Part shown: positions 11,763 through 23,866 of the stretch, in pieces
How the letters are laid out: the number at the start of each line of letters is the position of its first letter
Numbering within the stretch: the first letter of the stretch is position 1
From: Diabrotica undecimpunctata
Lineage: Eukaryota; Arthropoda; Insecta; Coleoptera; Chrysomelidae
NCBI RefSeq assembly: GCF_040954645.1
Contig: NC_092812.1
Span: forward strand, 1,550,001 to 1,614,000
Reading direction: 5' to 3'
DNA length: 64,000 bases
Position numbers and translations under genes: made by a program
Notes under the pieces: generated by a model
What the model saw: only the letters and a program-made list of their open reading frames with translations
What the model was told of the DNA's origin: nothing
The model's database searches: none

Positions 11763-12221
11763 ATTCCCTTCGTTGGCTCAGTGAAGATGTTCGTTCTGTT
11801 GTAATGGAAACACCAAATAATAGTAGCAGAGTTTATTGTTGAGACGTACACTATGGGTGTAGACCCGGGATTACTTTGAGTAGAGACTGATGAAGTTGAT
11901 CGTTGAAGACTATATGTTCGTTGAGTGAATATTGATTGAATGCTCCTCTAGTCAAGAGATATTAGTTTTATATAAATTCTATTTGGGTCAATATTTTTCG
12001 CGTACCTAGCGTGATATGTGTATTTAATTTATGTAAATTGTTTAACTTTGTCAGTACTTTTGACTGATGTCCAAATTATTATTTATAATTGACCAAATGT
12101 GTATGTAACCTAATTAACTACGTGTGTGTATTTAATAACAAATAGATTCATTCGGTCTACTGGGTGATAAAATTATACTGTCCAATTTCGGATATGAATT
12201 ATGAAGATTTGATATTGGACA
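11756..12221 (-). repeat. 5' LTR of the young BEL/Pao element
   Basis: 466 bp, by eye identical to 4584-5049. It should carry the element's promoter. A TATATAAAT motif (read on the minus strand as ATTTATATA) occurs at about 11,970-11,980. Flanked on its right by the ACCAG target duplication. Confidence 0.95.
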
Positions 12222-12226
12222 ACCAG

Positions 12227-13787
12227 TGTAAAATGTTACAAAATGAGTCATTAATAAATGCAGTTCAACGAAGAGAACAAAGATGTGATCGTGTGTGTAC
12301 CAGATGTGAATATAATCATTTGAGAGACAATCGATGTCCTGCTTGGGGTAAAACATGTGCCAAGTGTCAAGGCCACAACCATTTTGCAAAAGTTTGTAGA
12401 GAAGACCATAAACCTAGTGGGATCAATGTGAGAAGGAAACCAGAAATTCCAAGAAAGGCGATGAAAAAACAGAAGAAGAAAGTGTATCAAGTAACAGAAG
12501 CTAGTGTAAGTGATGTGCACAGTTCAGGAAGTGAGAGTGAAGGTAGTGAGTATCACTATTTTGTCAAGTCAGTAAACTCGAATGTAAAGGCTGGAGCGCA
12601 AGGAGTCATAACAAAGGTAGATAAACCAACAAAGTGGGTTCACCCACTTGTCATTGTGGAAAAGCCAAATGGTGACTTAAGGCTATGTCTTGATCCAAAA
12701 GAACTTACTGGGGCCATCAAGAGAACACTTTTAAATTCCTTCTGTTGATGAAATTGTAACTTTACTTGGTAGAGGACAGTTCTTCACGGTTTTAGACATG
12801 AAGGATAGTTATTGACAAGTGGAGCTGGATGATGAAAGTGCAGATTTATTGACTTTCGGCACACCATTTGGTAGGTATCAATTTAATAGACTGACTTTCG
12901 GTATGTGCTCATCCCCAGAAGTATTCCAGAAAAAGAATTTTGAAATATTTGGAGGTCTTGAAGGTGTAGGCCTTTACTATTATGATTTAATTGTCACTGG
13001 TGCCTCAGAAGCAGAACATGACAGGAAATTAAAAAGGGTTCTTGACTGTGCTACCAAATACAACATAAAGTTCAATAAGTTTAAGGTACAGTTCAAACAA
13101 AGTTATGTTAAATACATGGGTCAGATATTTTCCAAGGATGGTGTGAAAAAAAGTGATAAATATATCAAAGCAATCTTAGACATGCCCACACCAGAGTGCA
13201 AACAATATGTTGCAAGATTTGTAGGAATGGTAAAATATGTAGCCAAGTTCTTACTTTACCAAGACTATCAAAAATATCTGCCCCGTTAAGAAACTTGACA
13301 AGATTGGATGTAGATTGGCAGTGGTCAAGTGAGAATCAAGATCTACTGGATCAACTAAAGCATCTGTTGACTAACTCGCCAATCTTGGCAGTATTTGACC
13401 CAAAGAAACCAACAGAAATTGAAACAGATGCATCAAAAGATGGATTGGGGGCATGTTTGTTGCAAGAATGCAGACCTGTGGGCTTTGCGTCAACGAGCCT
13501 TTCAAAAACTAAGCAGCAGTATGCTCAAATATAAAAAGAAACTTTAGCTATTTTATTTGCTGTAAAGAGGTTTCACTACTTTGTCTATGGAGCTTGTGTA
13601 AAAGTCCACAGTGATCACAAACCACTGGAATCAATTTTTAAAAAAGATTTACAGTCGATTTCATCAAGAATCCTGAGAATGAGATTAAAATTATTAGATT
13701 ATGATTTAGTTGTGTCGTACAAACCAGGAAAAAGCATGTACACATCTGACACACTATCAAGGGCATTTCTAAAAAACAACAAAAAAT
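12227..13787 (+). pseudogene. Ty3/gypsy Gag zinc knuckles, reverse transcriptase and RNase H (broken)
   Basis: Continuation of the outer gypsy element. Two knuckles appear first: CTRCEYNHLRDNRC and CAKCQGHNHFAKVC, the latter a clean CX2CX4HX4C. After an acidic Ser-rich linker the frame runs straight into RT (VHPLVIVEKPNGDLRLCLD), so the protease region is missing. RT continues in several frames: TVLDMKDSY, RYQFNRLTFGMCSSP, and YYYDLIVTG where YxDD should be, so the first catalytic Asp is Tyr. RNase H begins with IETDASKDGLG (about 13,420) and runs to VHSDHKPLESI and SDTLSRA (about 13,765). Stops at 12,748 and 13,290 and in-frame breaks near 12,815 and 13,535 make it non-functional. The element is cut at about 13,788 by the repeat array. 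Confidence 0.88.
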
Positions 13788-14100
13788 CTAAATGGCTAAA
13801 TATATGGCCTAGGAGGACAAATTCGTTAAACTTCCCGTGCTCGAATCGGTATCAATAAAGTGTTATGATCATTTCGGCCTAGCCCAGGCTCATCAGACAC
13901 TTTGGGCTGATACAAATTCAAACTCGGAAAGTCCAACGAATGTCTCCCAAAACTTCACTACAACAGTAGTTAGCTACAAAGGCGCCACCTGCTTTGGCGG
14001 CCGTGAACGAAAACGATATGATAATATCGTTTTCTGTATCCTCTGCGCTATGCGAAATGTGTAAAAGATATAATCTTTTAGCGAAAGCCGCTATCGCTTT

Positions 14101-16549
14101 CACAAATCGTTACACTATCGCTTAACAAAAAATCCTGTATAGATAATATTTTTACAAATCTTGACATATTTGATTCTCTTGTATTCAATCCTCATACATC
14201 TGATCATACTGCTCAAAAGGTAAAATTTGAATTAAATGAATTTGAGTCAAATATAATAAAAAAACGAATATTTAGCAAGGAGAATAAACATTTTTTTAAA
14301 TTCATGTTAGGTAATGTAGACTGGGTATCTGTTTTTGAGACATTAGATGTAGATAATCAGTGGGATGCTTTTATGAGTATAGTTCAGAAAATTTTTATAC
14401 AATGTTTTCCACTCAAAGAGATAAATTCAGCAAATAAAAAAAAATCACAAAAGTACTTTAAAAATGATGATATAAAACATTGTAAATCTAGGCTTGATGT
14501 TTTGTTTACACTGTCTACCAATAATGTTGATTATAAAGATATTTACAGGACAGAAAAACGCAAATACAATTCTTTACTCACTCAATCTCGAAAAAATTGT
14601 TATAAAGAACGAATTGAAAATAGCGAAAATAAAACTAAAATGGCTTGGCAATTGGTAAAAGAGATTAAGGGTAATTTCAAAAATCAAGGTAATTTCTGTT
14701 TAGAGGGTGACCCTCAGGTGCTTTCTAACGAAATAAATCAATTTATGGCAAATGCAGCACCAGAAGCTGTAAAGAAAATAAAGCATGTAAAAAATTTTCA
14801 AATTAATATCGAACAAACTAATCATTGCATGTTTTTAACTCCTGTTTCAGAGAAAGAAATAAGTCACATAATAAATAACTTAAAAAACAAGCATAGCTCT
14901 GGTTATGATGAAATATCAACCAACTTAATTAAATATGTTTCATCACAGATTTCTCTTCCTCTTTCTTTTATAGTTAATGCTTCTTTCAGGCAAGGTAAAT
15001 TTCCTCAAAGTTTAAAACTGACAATTGTGAAGCCACTACATAAAAAAGGTGATGTTACTAAGATGGAGAACTATAGACCAATAAGCCTTCTTCCATCATT
15101 CTCAAAAATATTCGAAAAAGCAATATATTTCAGATTACAAAACTTTTTCACTACAAACAACTTATTTAGTAGTTCACAGCATGGTTTTCTCGCAGGGAGA
15201 TCTATTGAGACAGCTACCTATGATGTTATATCAAAAATTTTAGAAAAACTGGAGGCAAAGATGAAAACACTAGGTGCTTTTTTGGACCTATCTAAGGCTT
15301 TCGATAGCCTAGATCATGTTCTTTTACTACAAAAATTACATCTTTATGGAATACAGGGACCGGCATTAAACTGGATAAAATCATTTCTCACAGATAGGTC
15401 GCAAAAGGTATGCCTGGAGAAAAGGGGATGTAAGGTTTACTCTGATCCTATCAATTTAAAATTAGGCATACCACAGGGGAGTGTCCTGGGGCCTTTCCTC
15501 TTTTTGGTCTACATAAACGACCTTCCAAATGCGGTGGTTAGTAGTTCCTCAAACCTTGTAAATTTCGCTGATGACTCAAATGTGCTTTTCTGGGAAAAAA
15601 CTTTAGAAACACTCCTCACAGTGGCAGAGCAAATTCTAAGCAAGGCTGAACAGTGGTTCAGTGGAAATCGGTTGTTGCTTAATACTGATAAGACAGTTTT
15701 TGTCTACTTTAGAACCAGCCAGTCACGAGAGCAGTTTCCAGATACAATTAATTTCCTATCACAAAACACAGAACCTACTAGATCAGTTAAATTTCTTGGT
15801 ATTCATATTGACCAGAATCTGAATTGGGGGGAACAAATACAAAATACGACAAAAAAACTGAATAGAGCCTGCTACTCATTAAGGGTGTTAAAGAGCTATC
15901 TAGACCAGGGGATTTTACTATCAGTATATTATGCAAACTTTTATTCTATTATGCGATATGGGGTAATCTTCTGGTGTGCTGCAGTAGATAGCTCAACTGT
16001 CTTTATAGTCCAAAAAAGGCAGTCCGTGTGATCTTAGGATTGAAGGCAGGAGAATCCTGTAGAAGCCGATTCAAATCACTCAATATACTCACTTTCTCAG
16101 CCATCTATATATTTGAATGTATTATGTTCCTTTTTAAAAATTTTTCTTTGTATTGTCACCTGCTTCCCAATCATGAATATAATACAAGAAGCCTTAATTT
16201 GAATTTGCCACTTCGCAGATTGTCTATAACAGAGAGAAGTCCTGTGTATGCGTGTGTTAAATTTTATAATAGTCTACCATCTGACATTCAACAGGAAACG
16301 CACTATAGAGCTTTTAAAAGAAAGGTTTTTCAACACCTAGTTGACATTGAGCCCTACACTGTGGCGGAGTACCTGGCCTATCCTTCTCCTTGATCAGCAT
16401 ATTTAATTTGTAATGTTAATATATTTTAAATGTGTAATGTCAATAGATATATATATATTTTTTTTTAATCTGTAATGAATAATGTGACGTTATTTGCTCA
16501 ATTATGTTTAAAAATTTATGCAAATAAAAATTTACTCTACTCTACTCTA
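14101..16549 (+). mobile_element. 5'-truncated LINE inside the repeat array
   Basis: Non-LTR retrotransposon inserted in one 319-bp unit. The unit breaks at CGCTTT (14095-14100) and resumes with the same CGCTTT (16550-16555), a probable 6-bp target duplication. The 3' end has a short tandem tail of ACTCT/TCTAC units (16,533-16,549) instead of poly(A). The 5' end is truncated in the endonuclease domain. Confidence 0.8.
14110..16393 (+). pseudogene. LINE endonuclease remnant and reverse transcriptase (Jockey/CR1 group)
   Basis: Reading starts inside the last part of an APE-type endonuclease (TSDHTAQKV, about 14,198) and continues in a long frame to 16031. RT blocks are clear: NYRPISLLPSFSKIFEK (fingers, about 15,070), AFLDLSKAFDSLDH (motif A, about 15,277), LGIPQGSVLGPFLF (motif B, about 15,463), NFADDSNVLF (motif C; FADD variant, about 15,560) and SVKFLGIHIDQNLNW. 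A one-base frame change near 16,020 moves the C-terminal part to the frame 16028-16393 (VILGLKAGESCRSRF...), which is a domain common in Jockey-like LINEs. Otherwise well preserved. No ORF1 and no full endonuclease are present. Confidence 0.87.
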
Positions 16550-18697
16550 CGCTTTATTAAATTAAATGGCGAAATATATGGCCTAGGAGGACAAATTCGT
16601 TAAACTTCCCGTGCTCGAATCGGTATCAATAAAGTGTTATGATCATTTCGGCCTAGCCCAGCCTCATCAGACACTTTGGGCTGATACAAATTCAAACTCG
16701 GAAAGTCCAACGAATGTCTCCCAAAACTTCACTACAACAGTAGTTAGCTACAAAGGCGCCACCTGCTTTGGCGGCCGTGAACGAAAACGATATGATAATA
16801 TCGTTTTCTGTATCCTCTGCGCCATGCGAAATGTGTAAAAGATATAATCTTTTAGCGAAAGCCGCTATCGCTTTATTAAATTAAATGGCCAAACATATGG
16901 CCTAGGAGGACAAATTCGTTAAACTTCCCGTGCTCGAATCGGTATCAATAAAGTATTATGATCATTTCGGCCTAGCCCAGCCTTATCAGACACTTTAGGC
17001 TGATACAAATTCAAACTCGGAAAGTCCAACGAATGTCTCCCAAAACTTCACTACAACAGTAGTTAGCTACAAAGGCGCCACCTGCTTTGGCGGCCGTGAA
17101 CGAAAACGATATGATAGTATCGTTTTCTGTATCCTCTGCGCTATGCAGATATCATATCGTTTTCGTTCACGGCCGCCAAAGCAGGTGGCGCCTTTGTAGC
17201 TAACTACTGTTGTAGTGAAGTTTTGGGAGACATTCGTTGGACTTTCCGAGTTTGAATTTGTATCAGCCCAAAGTGTCTGATGAGGCTGGGCTAGGCCGAA
17301 ATGATCATAACACTTTATTGATACCGATTCGAGCACGGGAAGTTTAACGAATTTGTCCTCCTAGGCCATATATTTGGCCATTTAATTTAATAAAGCGATA
17401 GCGGCTTTCGCTAAAAGATTATATCTTTTACACATTTCGCATAGCGCAGAGGATACAGAAAACGATATTATCATATCGTTTTCGTTCATGGCCGCCAAAG
17501 CAGGTGGCGCCTTTATAGCTAACTACTGTTGTAGTGAAGTTTTGGGAGACATTCGTTGGACTTTCCGAGTTTGAATTTGTATCAGCCCAAAGTGTCTGAT
17601 GAGGCTGGGCTAGGCCGAAATGATCATAACACTTTATTGATACCGATTCGAGCACGGAAAGTTTAACGAATTTGTCCTCCTAGGCCATATATTTGGCCAT
17701 TTAATTTAATAAAGCGATAGCGGCTTTCGCTAAAAGATTATATCTTTTACACATTTCGCATAGCGCAGAGGATACAGAAAACGATATTATCATATCGTTT
17801 TCGTTCACGGCCGCCAAAGCAGGTGGCGCCTTTGTAGCTAACTACTGTTGTAGTGAAGTTTTGGGAGACATTTGTTGGACATTCCGAGTTTGAATTTGTA
17901 TCAGCCCAAAGTGTCTGATGAGGCTGGGCTAGGCCGAAATGATCATAACACTTTATTGATACCAATTCGAGCACGGGAAGTTTAACGAATTTGTCCTCCT
18001 AGGCAATATATTTGGCCATTTAATTTAATAAAGCGATAGCGGCTTTCGCTAAAAGATTATATCTTTTACACATTTCGCATAGCGCAGAGGATACAGAAAA
18101 CGATATTATCATATCGTTTTCGTTCACGGCCGCCAAAGCAGGTGGCGCCTTTGTAGCTAACTACTGTTGTAGTGAAGTTTTGGGAGACATTCGTTGGACT
18201 TTCCGAGTTTGAATTTGTATCAGCCCAAAGTGTCTGATGAGGCTGGGCTAGGCCGAAATGATCATAACACTTTATTGATACCGATTCGAGCACGGGAAGT
18301 TTAACGAATTTGTCCTCCTAGGCCATATATTTGGCCATTTAATTTAATAAAGCGATAGCGGCTTTCGCTAAAAGATTATATCTTTTACACATTTCGCATA
18401 GCGTAGAGGATACAGAAAACGATATTATCATATCGTTTTCGTTCACGGCCGCCAAAGCAGGTGGCGCCTTTGTAGCTAACTACTGTTGTAGTGAAGTTTT
18501 GGGAGACATTCGTTGGACTTTCCGACTTTGAATTTGTATCAGCCCAAAGTGTCTGATGAGGCTGGGCTAGGCCGAAATGATCATAACACTTTATTGGTAC
18601 CGATTCGAGCACGGGAAGTTTAAAGAATTTGTCCTCCTAGGCCATATATTTGGCCATTTAATTTAATAAAGCGATAGCGGCTTTCGCTAAAAGATTA

Positions 18698-19406
18698 TAT
18701 ATTTATAAAAGAACAATATATTTATAACTAATGACCTTCTTTTTCTAGACAATAAATTAGTTGTTCCTTTTTCATTAAGAAAAGAAGTTCCAGGATTACT
18801 TCATGAGGGACATTTAGGTATAGAAACAACAAAAGTACTAGCACGCCAAATTTATTATTGGCCTGGTATGGCGATGGATATTGAATCATATATAAGGGCA
18901 TGTAAGAGTTGTGAAAAATTTGCTAGAAAAAACCCAAAACAAACTCTTTTATCATATCCACTTCCTAAAAGGTCATGGGAGAGGGTTGGGTCCGACATTA
19001 TCACATATGCTGGAAAAAGTTACGTAGTTTTATTTGACTCATATTATAACTGGTTAGAGGTATTACCCATTAAAGACAAAAGTGCTGATTCAGTAATTGC
19101 TGAAATTAAGACAGTTTTTGCACGATTTTGATCACCTGATTTTCTTATAACTGACAACGTACCATATAATAGTGAAAAATTTAGAAAGTTTAGCAAAAAT
19201 TGGAACTTTAGTTTAATCTTTCGTAGTCCTAATTATCCACGTTCAAATGGATTAGCAGAGGCAATTGCAAAAAACATGTTAAGGAAAACCATAGATTAAA
19301 GAAAGCATGCAGACCTTCAGTCAGCATTAATAAATTATCCATTAAAAGGTATGGGATACTCCACATCACAACTTCTTAATAGCAGAAGATGTAAAACAAA
19401 AGTTCC
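18698..19406 (+). pseudogene. Ty3/gypsy integrase, first part
   Basis: The gypsy element resumes after the repeat array. The HHCC zinc-binding domain is visible (HEGHLG at about 18,804 and CKSCEKFARK at about 18,901), with PGMAMDIESYI between. The core follows: GSDIITYAGKSYVVLFDSY (first Asp, about 18,993), TDNVPYNSEKF (second Asp, in place of the usual DNGPQF), and SNGLAEAIAKNMLRK (Glu). In-frame stops occur at 19129 and near 19,297. The frame then reaches SRRCKTKVP, the typical end-of-core RRLRT block, where an RTE copy is inserted. Confidence 0.88.
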
Positions 19407-20114
19407 TTCTTCTTCCTTTGCCCTATCCGTTTCGGACGTTGGCTATTAACAAGGCTATTCTGACTTTGTTTACGGCACCTATGAACAGTTCGGTCGATGT
19501 TAGTCCGAACCATTGTCGCAGGATATGCATCCATGAGTGTCGTCTTCTTCCCGGTCCCCTCCTACTGTCGATTCTTCCTTGGACTATTAACTGTAGCAGC
19601 CGGTACTTAGTATGCCTCATGACATGTCCGAAGTACTCAAGCTTCCGTTTCTTTACGGTGAAGATTATTTCTTTGCTTTTGCCTATTCTCTGCATTACTT
19701 CCACGTTAGTGTTGTGGTCTGTCCAGGATATCCGAAGAATACGGCGATATCCCCACAGCTAAAAGTATTCTAGTTTCTTCAGGGTGACTTCCGTTGTGGT
19801 CCATGCCTCTGCCCCATAGAACAAGACCGGGAACACTTGACCAGTCTTCATTTTAGTTCCATTGAGATTTTGCTTGTGAACCACTTTTTCATATTGTTGA
19901 ACGCGTTTCGCGCTTTTTCAATTCGTGATCTTATTTTTGTTGACTGGTCCCATTTTGTGTTGACTGTGGTTCCAAGGTATGTGTATGTCTCCACTTGTTC
20001 TATTTTTCGGTTGTTTAATGTCAATTGCATCGGAGGTTGTTGTGTTCTGCTGATGAGCATGCATTTAGTTTTGGTTGTATTGAGTTCTAAACCATATTCT
20101 TGACCTATTTCTTG
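19407..20114 (-). mobile_element. 5'-truncated RTE-type LINE (C-terminal part)
   Basis: Short minus-strand LINE copy in the gypsy integrase, flanked by a 9-bp direct repeat AAAAGTTCC (19398-19406 and 20115-20123). Frames 20060-19848 (LTLNNRKIEQVETYTYLGTTVNTKW) and 19704-19423 (RKLEYFGHVMRHTKYRLLQLIVQGRI, then RRGPGRRRHSWMHILRQW) are the end of RT and the C-terminal segment common to insect RTE/CFDP2-like elements. The 3' end on the minus strand is a GGAAGAAGAAGGAA-rich tail. Stop codons between the frames show it is dead. Confidence 0.85.
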
Positions 20115-20123
20115 AAAAGTTCC

Positions 20124-20656
20124 TATTTCAGTTGATTTGTTGCATCCATGTTTGTGTGAACATGTTGAAATGAAAATGAAAGCTAAAAAAGAATTAAATG
20201 GGACAACTTTTAGAGTTAGAGATAGTAAGAGAAGATAGAGCTTCTCTACAAGAGAATTACACTTTTCTTCAAAAAATGTATTTACTTAAGAGGAAGTTTA
20301 TAAGTTCGCATTGCAGAGTTGCACTTCATTGGGGACATATAAAAGACAAGTCAGCAAAAATGATAAATCTTTCAGTTTCGATAATTCTAATAACGTAAGG
20401 CATTCATCTCCTCAAACTTCTACATTTCTGACCAATTCTATCAGAAATGAGTGTCTTATTTTGCGGTTCCGATAATGCTGTATTTTTACTTTGCTTAACA
20501 GCATAAATGTTGTATAAACTGCTTGTCTAAAACTCATGTTACGGTCAAATGCCTTTCATCTAGAAGATGGAGACATTCTAATAAAAAATATTATGCTGCT
20601 CCTCACTTTGATGGCCTCAGTGCAAGTGATCATGCTTCTTTTTCTTATAACGAGGT
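20124..20656 (+). pseudogene. Ty3/gypsy integrase C-terminus and 3' region
   Basis: Removing the RTE copy joins RRCKTKVP to ISVDLLHPCLCEHVEMKMK, the expected continuation of a gypsy integrase. It ends with a stop after FRVRDSKRR at about 20,236. The remaining 420 bases hold short broken frames (SSRRWRHSNKKYYAAP near 20,565 is reminiscent of the Arg-rich C-terminal tail of gypsy integrases, weakly). At 20,657 the older BEL element begins, so the gypsy 3' LTR must lie right of the window. Confidence 0.6.
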
Positions 20657-20886
20657 TGTCCAGACATTATTTTTTATTTAGTTAAATTTAGATACTTGTG
20701 TAGTGAAAGAGTTGGCAAGCCTGTTATGATTGATGTAACGGCTGTCATTGTAATAGCACTCTCTTGTCATGCAGCAATAAAATGGTAAACACTTCTTCTT
20801 ATTTAATTGAAGTTTTATGTACTTTAATATTAAAGGATAAAATCAGGTATATTGTCAATCACCAGAATAATTAGCCAGAAGTTCAT
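20657..20886 (+). repeat. 5' LTR of the older BEL element (first part)
   Basis: TGTCCAGACATTATTTTTTA... aligns with the 3' LTR at 63,779 to the end of the window. It is cut at 20,886 by an RTE LINE and the last few bases follow at 23,867-23,879. No target duplication could be tested because the far flank is outside the window. Confidence 0.88.
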
Positions 20887-23857
20887 CTTCTTCTTCTTCG
20901 CGTGCCATATCAGAATTATCCGACGTTGGTGATCACCATTGCGAAGGCTTCTCGATGTTTTGCAATATGGAATAATGGTCTCGCATTTGATATCTCTGTC
21001 CATCCACGAATGTTTTTTAACCAAGAAACTTATTTCTTCCTACACCTCTACGGCCCTCTATTTTGTATTTAAGGATCCGTTGTAATATTTTATATCGACT
21101 TCCCCTTACTATTATATGTCCCTTACTATATGTGATAAGACATTTTTCGATGTTTAACAGTCTATAGCAGTTTTCTATCTTTGCTGACGCTCCTTAGTAC
21201 TTCTTCATTAGTTATCTTGCTGTCCAAGGTATCTTTAGCATTCGTCTATAAACCCACATTTCCAATGCTTCAATTTTGTTCATGATCGATACTTTTAGCG
21301 TCTACACTTCTGCACTATACAGAAGTACGGACCAAACATAGCACTTAACCATTCTTTGTCTTAGTTCTAAACTGAGATGATAATTCCAAAGAAATTACTT
21401 TATTTTCATAAAAGACTACGATCAATCAGAATTTGGAGACCTTCAATATTATCTGACAGAATTTCTGTATCGTCTGCATATCTAATCACATTAAGTAGTT
21501 CCTTGTTGATTTTTATTACATATGGTTGTCTCTCAAGTGCCTTTTTAAATAACTGGTCCGAGTAAACATTGAACAATGTTGGCGACAAAATGCAACCTTG
21601 TCTGACTCCTCGTTGTATGGAGATTTCATCGATGTAGTTATCTCCAATTAAGATTAAGTTTAATTCCAGTACAAATTTTTAATGACACGAATATCCTTGT
21701 CATCTATTCCGATATTTTTCAGTATTTGCATTTATTTTACATGATGTACTTTATCGAATGTCTTTTTGAAGACCACGAAACATGCAAATACATCTTTTCT
21801 TTGGTCACGGCATTTTTGTAATAGGATGTTAAGCACAAAAGGTGCCTCCCTGGTTCCCATAGCATTTCCAAAACCAAGTTGGGTATCTTCTTCGCATTTG
21901 CGTCTAATTCTGTTGTGAAGTGTTCTTAGGAAATTGAGTGTGGCTCATTAGGCTAATTAATCGATATTCTGAGCAGTTTCTCGGATTGTGTTTTGTGTGC
22001 CATCTGTGGGAATCACTCCGGTGTTATATATTGAATTAAAAATTCTTACTACTACTTTTATGTTATCATCCTTTATTAGTTTCAGCAACTCAGTTGGTGT
22101 ATCATCTGGACCACAAGGTTTTCTAATTTTAGCATTATTTATAGCGTGTTTTACCTATCATTTCATAATTTCTGGGCCGTCAGTACAGTTTTGGTAGAAT
22201 TCGGCAATATTATTCCTGTCATCTTCAAACAACTCTGATATATACAGCTGCCATTCTTTTCTTATTTCGTGCTCATTTACAATAATTTTGTTATTATTGT
22301 CAACGAGTACAGAGGGAACTGGTTTTTTAATATGTTACTCATTTCTTTTAGTTTTTTGTGCATATTAAATAAGTCGTTTTTAGATATTACATCCTCCATT
22401 TCGTCGCAACTTTCTATCATCCATTTTTCTTTGGCTACTTTGATCTACTTTTTTATTCTTCTCTGCAGGTGTCTATATTCTATTTCATTAGATTTTATCA
22501 GTCGACATTGTTCCATTCATTTCAAGATCTCGTCTGTCATCCATTTATTATTCTTGATTAAGTATTCTCTATAATCATTGTTTGTGGAGATTTCATTAAC
22601 TTGGTTTTTAAATTCACTCCATGGTTCTTCTTGATCTTCTAGTTGTTTTCCGATGTTTTTTATTCTATTGTTAATTTATTTTGTAATTTTATGTTTTATG
22701 TTTATATCGTCAAAATGAAGTACATTGGTTTTTAGTTTTTGTCGCTGAATTTGTTGTAACCTTAGTTTAATATCTGCTACAAGTGGTTGATGATCAGATC
22801 CAATTCTGCTCCAGGAAATGTAGTGACTTTTTTTGACGGCATTTCGGAAACGTTCATTTACAAGTATATAGTCTATTTTGTCTGTGTAAGTATAATCGTC
22901 GCTTGGGTAGTTTATACCAGGTGTTTGCAATGATTATATCGTTTTCTTTACACAATTCATACAATCTCTGTCTTCGATCATTAGGTTGTCCTAGACCATA
23001 AGGACCTACAGTCTGACCTCGTCGACTTTCCCCAATTTTTGTATTCAAGTCGCCTATAATATATAAAATTTCGTGTTTATTAAGTTTCTGTAAGATGTTT
23101 TGGATCTGATCATACAACCTCTCGACTTCACCATTATATTTTATATCTGCAGTCGGGGCATAGATTTGAAGTATGTTAGTGTATGAGTTAATGGTTGAGT
23201 ACTCATTTGGGGTAATATTATTCTATCCAAGACTGGTACGAAATTGGTCACATATTTACTCAGTTCTGATTTTACTAATATACCTACACCATTTTTGTAA
23301 TGCGGATCTTCTGTGCTGTTACCGGCATAATATAATACACTTCCGTCCTTTTTACATGATCCTGACTCTGGCTATATCATTTCGCTGATTCCCAGTAGGT
23401 CTATTTTCATTATTTTCATTTCTTGAATTGCGTTGTCAAGTTTCCCAGTCGTAAATAGACTTCTAACATTCCATGTGCACATTCTAAAATTAGATTTCTT
23501 AATTTTTAGGATTTCTTCACGAGGTTTTCGCATGTTTATGACCGCAGAGGCCTCGTGGTATAAATATGTTTCTCCTCTCCTGCCGAATCTTGGCCTCCGC
23601 TTTCCATGATTAGTGACGGTTTGCAATGGCAGTGTCAATTCTATGGTGATTTTCCTGGGGTGCTCTATGAGCCGTTAATTCAGTGGTTCCCCTTTGCTTT
23701 CTGCATTCTTATGCCGTTGACCATTATTTGTTGATTCATCCGCCTTCGGGGCCGATTTCTCAACACCAGAACAAAAGAATGCCCTACTACTCCCCAACTC
23801 ATCCGCCCTAAGCCGTTGGTCAGTAAGGGGGGGATTGCTTATACCGGCAATCACTCG
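20887..23857 (-). mobile_element. Near full-length RTE-type LINE in the BEL 5' LTR
   Basis: 2,971 bp on the minus strand, flanked by a 9-bp direct repeat GAAGTTCAT (20878-20886 and 23858-23866). The 3' end (left) is a GAAGAAGAAG tail, as in the shorter relative at 19,407. The 5' end reads CGAGTGATTGCCGGTATAAG. Confidence 0.88.
20900..23638 (-). pseudogene. RTE LINE endonuclease-reverse transcriptase (many breaks)
   Basis: One degraded protein read from right to left. APE endonuclease: FRMCTWNVRSLFTTGKLDN (about 23,490), GDLNTKIGESRRG (about 23,060) and RIGSDHQPLVADI with the catalytic SDH (about 22,800). Reverse transcriptase: MSPTLFNVYSDQLF (motif B end, 21,588) and VIRYADDTEILSD (catalytic YADD, about 21,480). 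Several frameshifts and stops separate these blocks. The arrangement (single ORF, endonuclease then RT, GAA-type tail) fits the RTE clade, whose insect copies are often annotated as craniofacial development protein 2-like. Confidence 0.85.
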
Positions 23858-23866
23858 GAAGTTCAT

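Larger units (their letters stand above)
4584..12221 (-). mobile_element. Young BEL/Pao LTR retrotransposon with env (minus strand)
   Basis: A 7,638-bp element with a 466-bp LTR at each end. The LTRs read TGTCCAATATC...TTTGTTCA on the minus strand and appear identical by eye, which implies recent insertion. It lies in the gypsy gag and is flanked by a 5-bp direct repeat ACCAG (4579-4583 and 12222-12226), the usual size for BEL/Pao. One uninterrupted ORF fills almost the whole interior. The primer site directly follows the 5' LTR (right side). The 5' leader and the N-terminal part of Gag are missing, see the CDS entry. Confidence 0.95.
13788..18697. repeat. Foldback-like array of about 319-bp repeats in inverted orientation
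   Basis: About three units in forward orientation (13,788-14,100; about 16,556-16,874; 16,875-17,145) are followed by about five in reverse (17,146 to about 18,697). Equivalent points in the reverse units recur every 319 bp (17428, 17747, 18066, 18385). Each unit holds a perfect 10-bp stem hairpin AAAACGATAT/ATATCGTTTT, GGCGCC, and a repeated TTAGCGAAAGCCGCTATCGC block. A 75-codon frame recurs in the units only because the repeats are alike. The array lies in the gypsy element between RNase H and integrase. Tandem repeats arranged as a large inverted repeat are the hallmark of foldback elements; that class name is inference. Confidence 0.8.

Noticed and set aside
17067..18612. Recurring 75-codon frame in each 319-bp repeat, looking like a small gene family
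   Set aside because: It occurs only because the repeats are alike, changes length with single-base differences (89 codons in one unit), and resembles no known protein.
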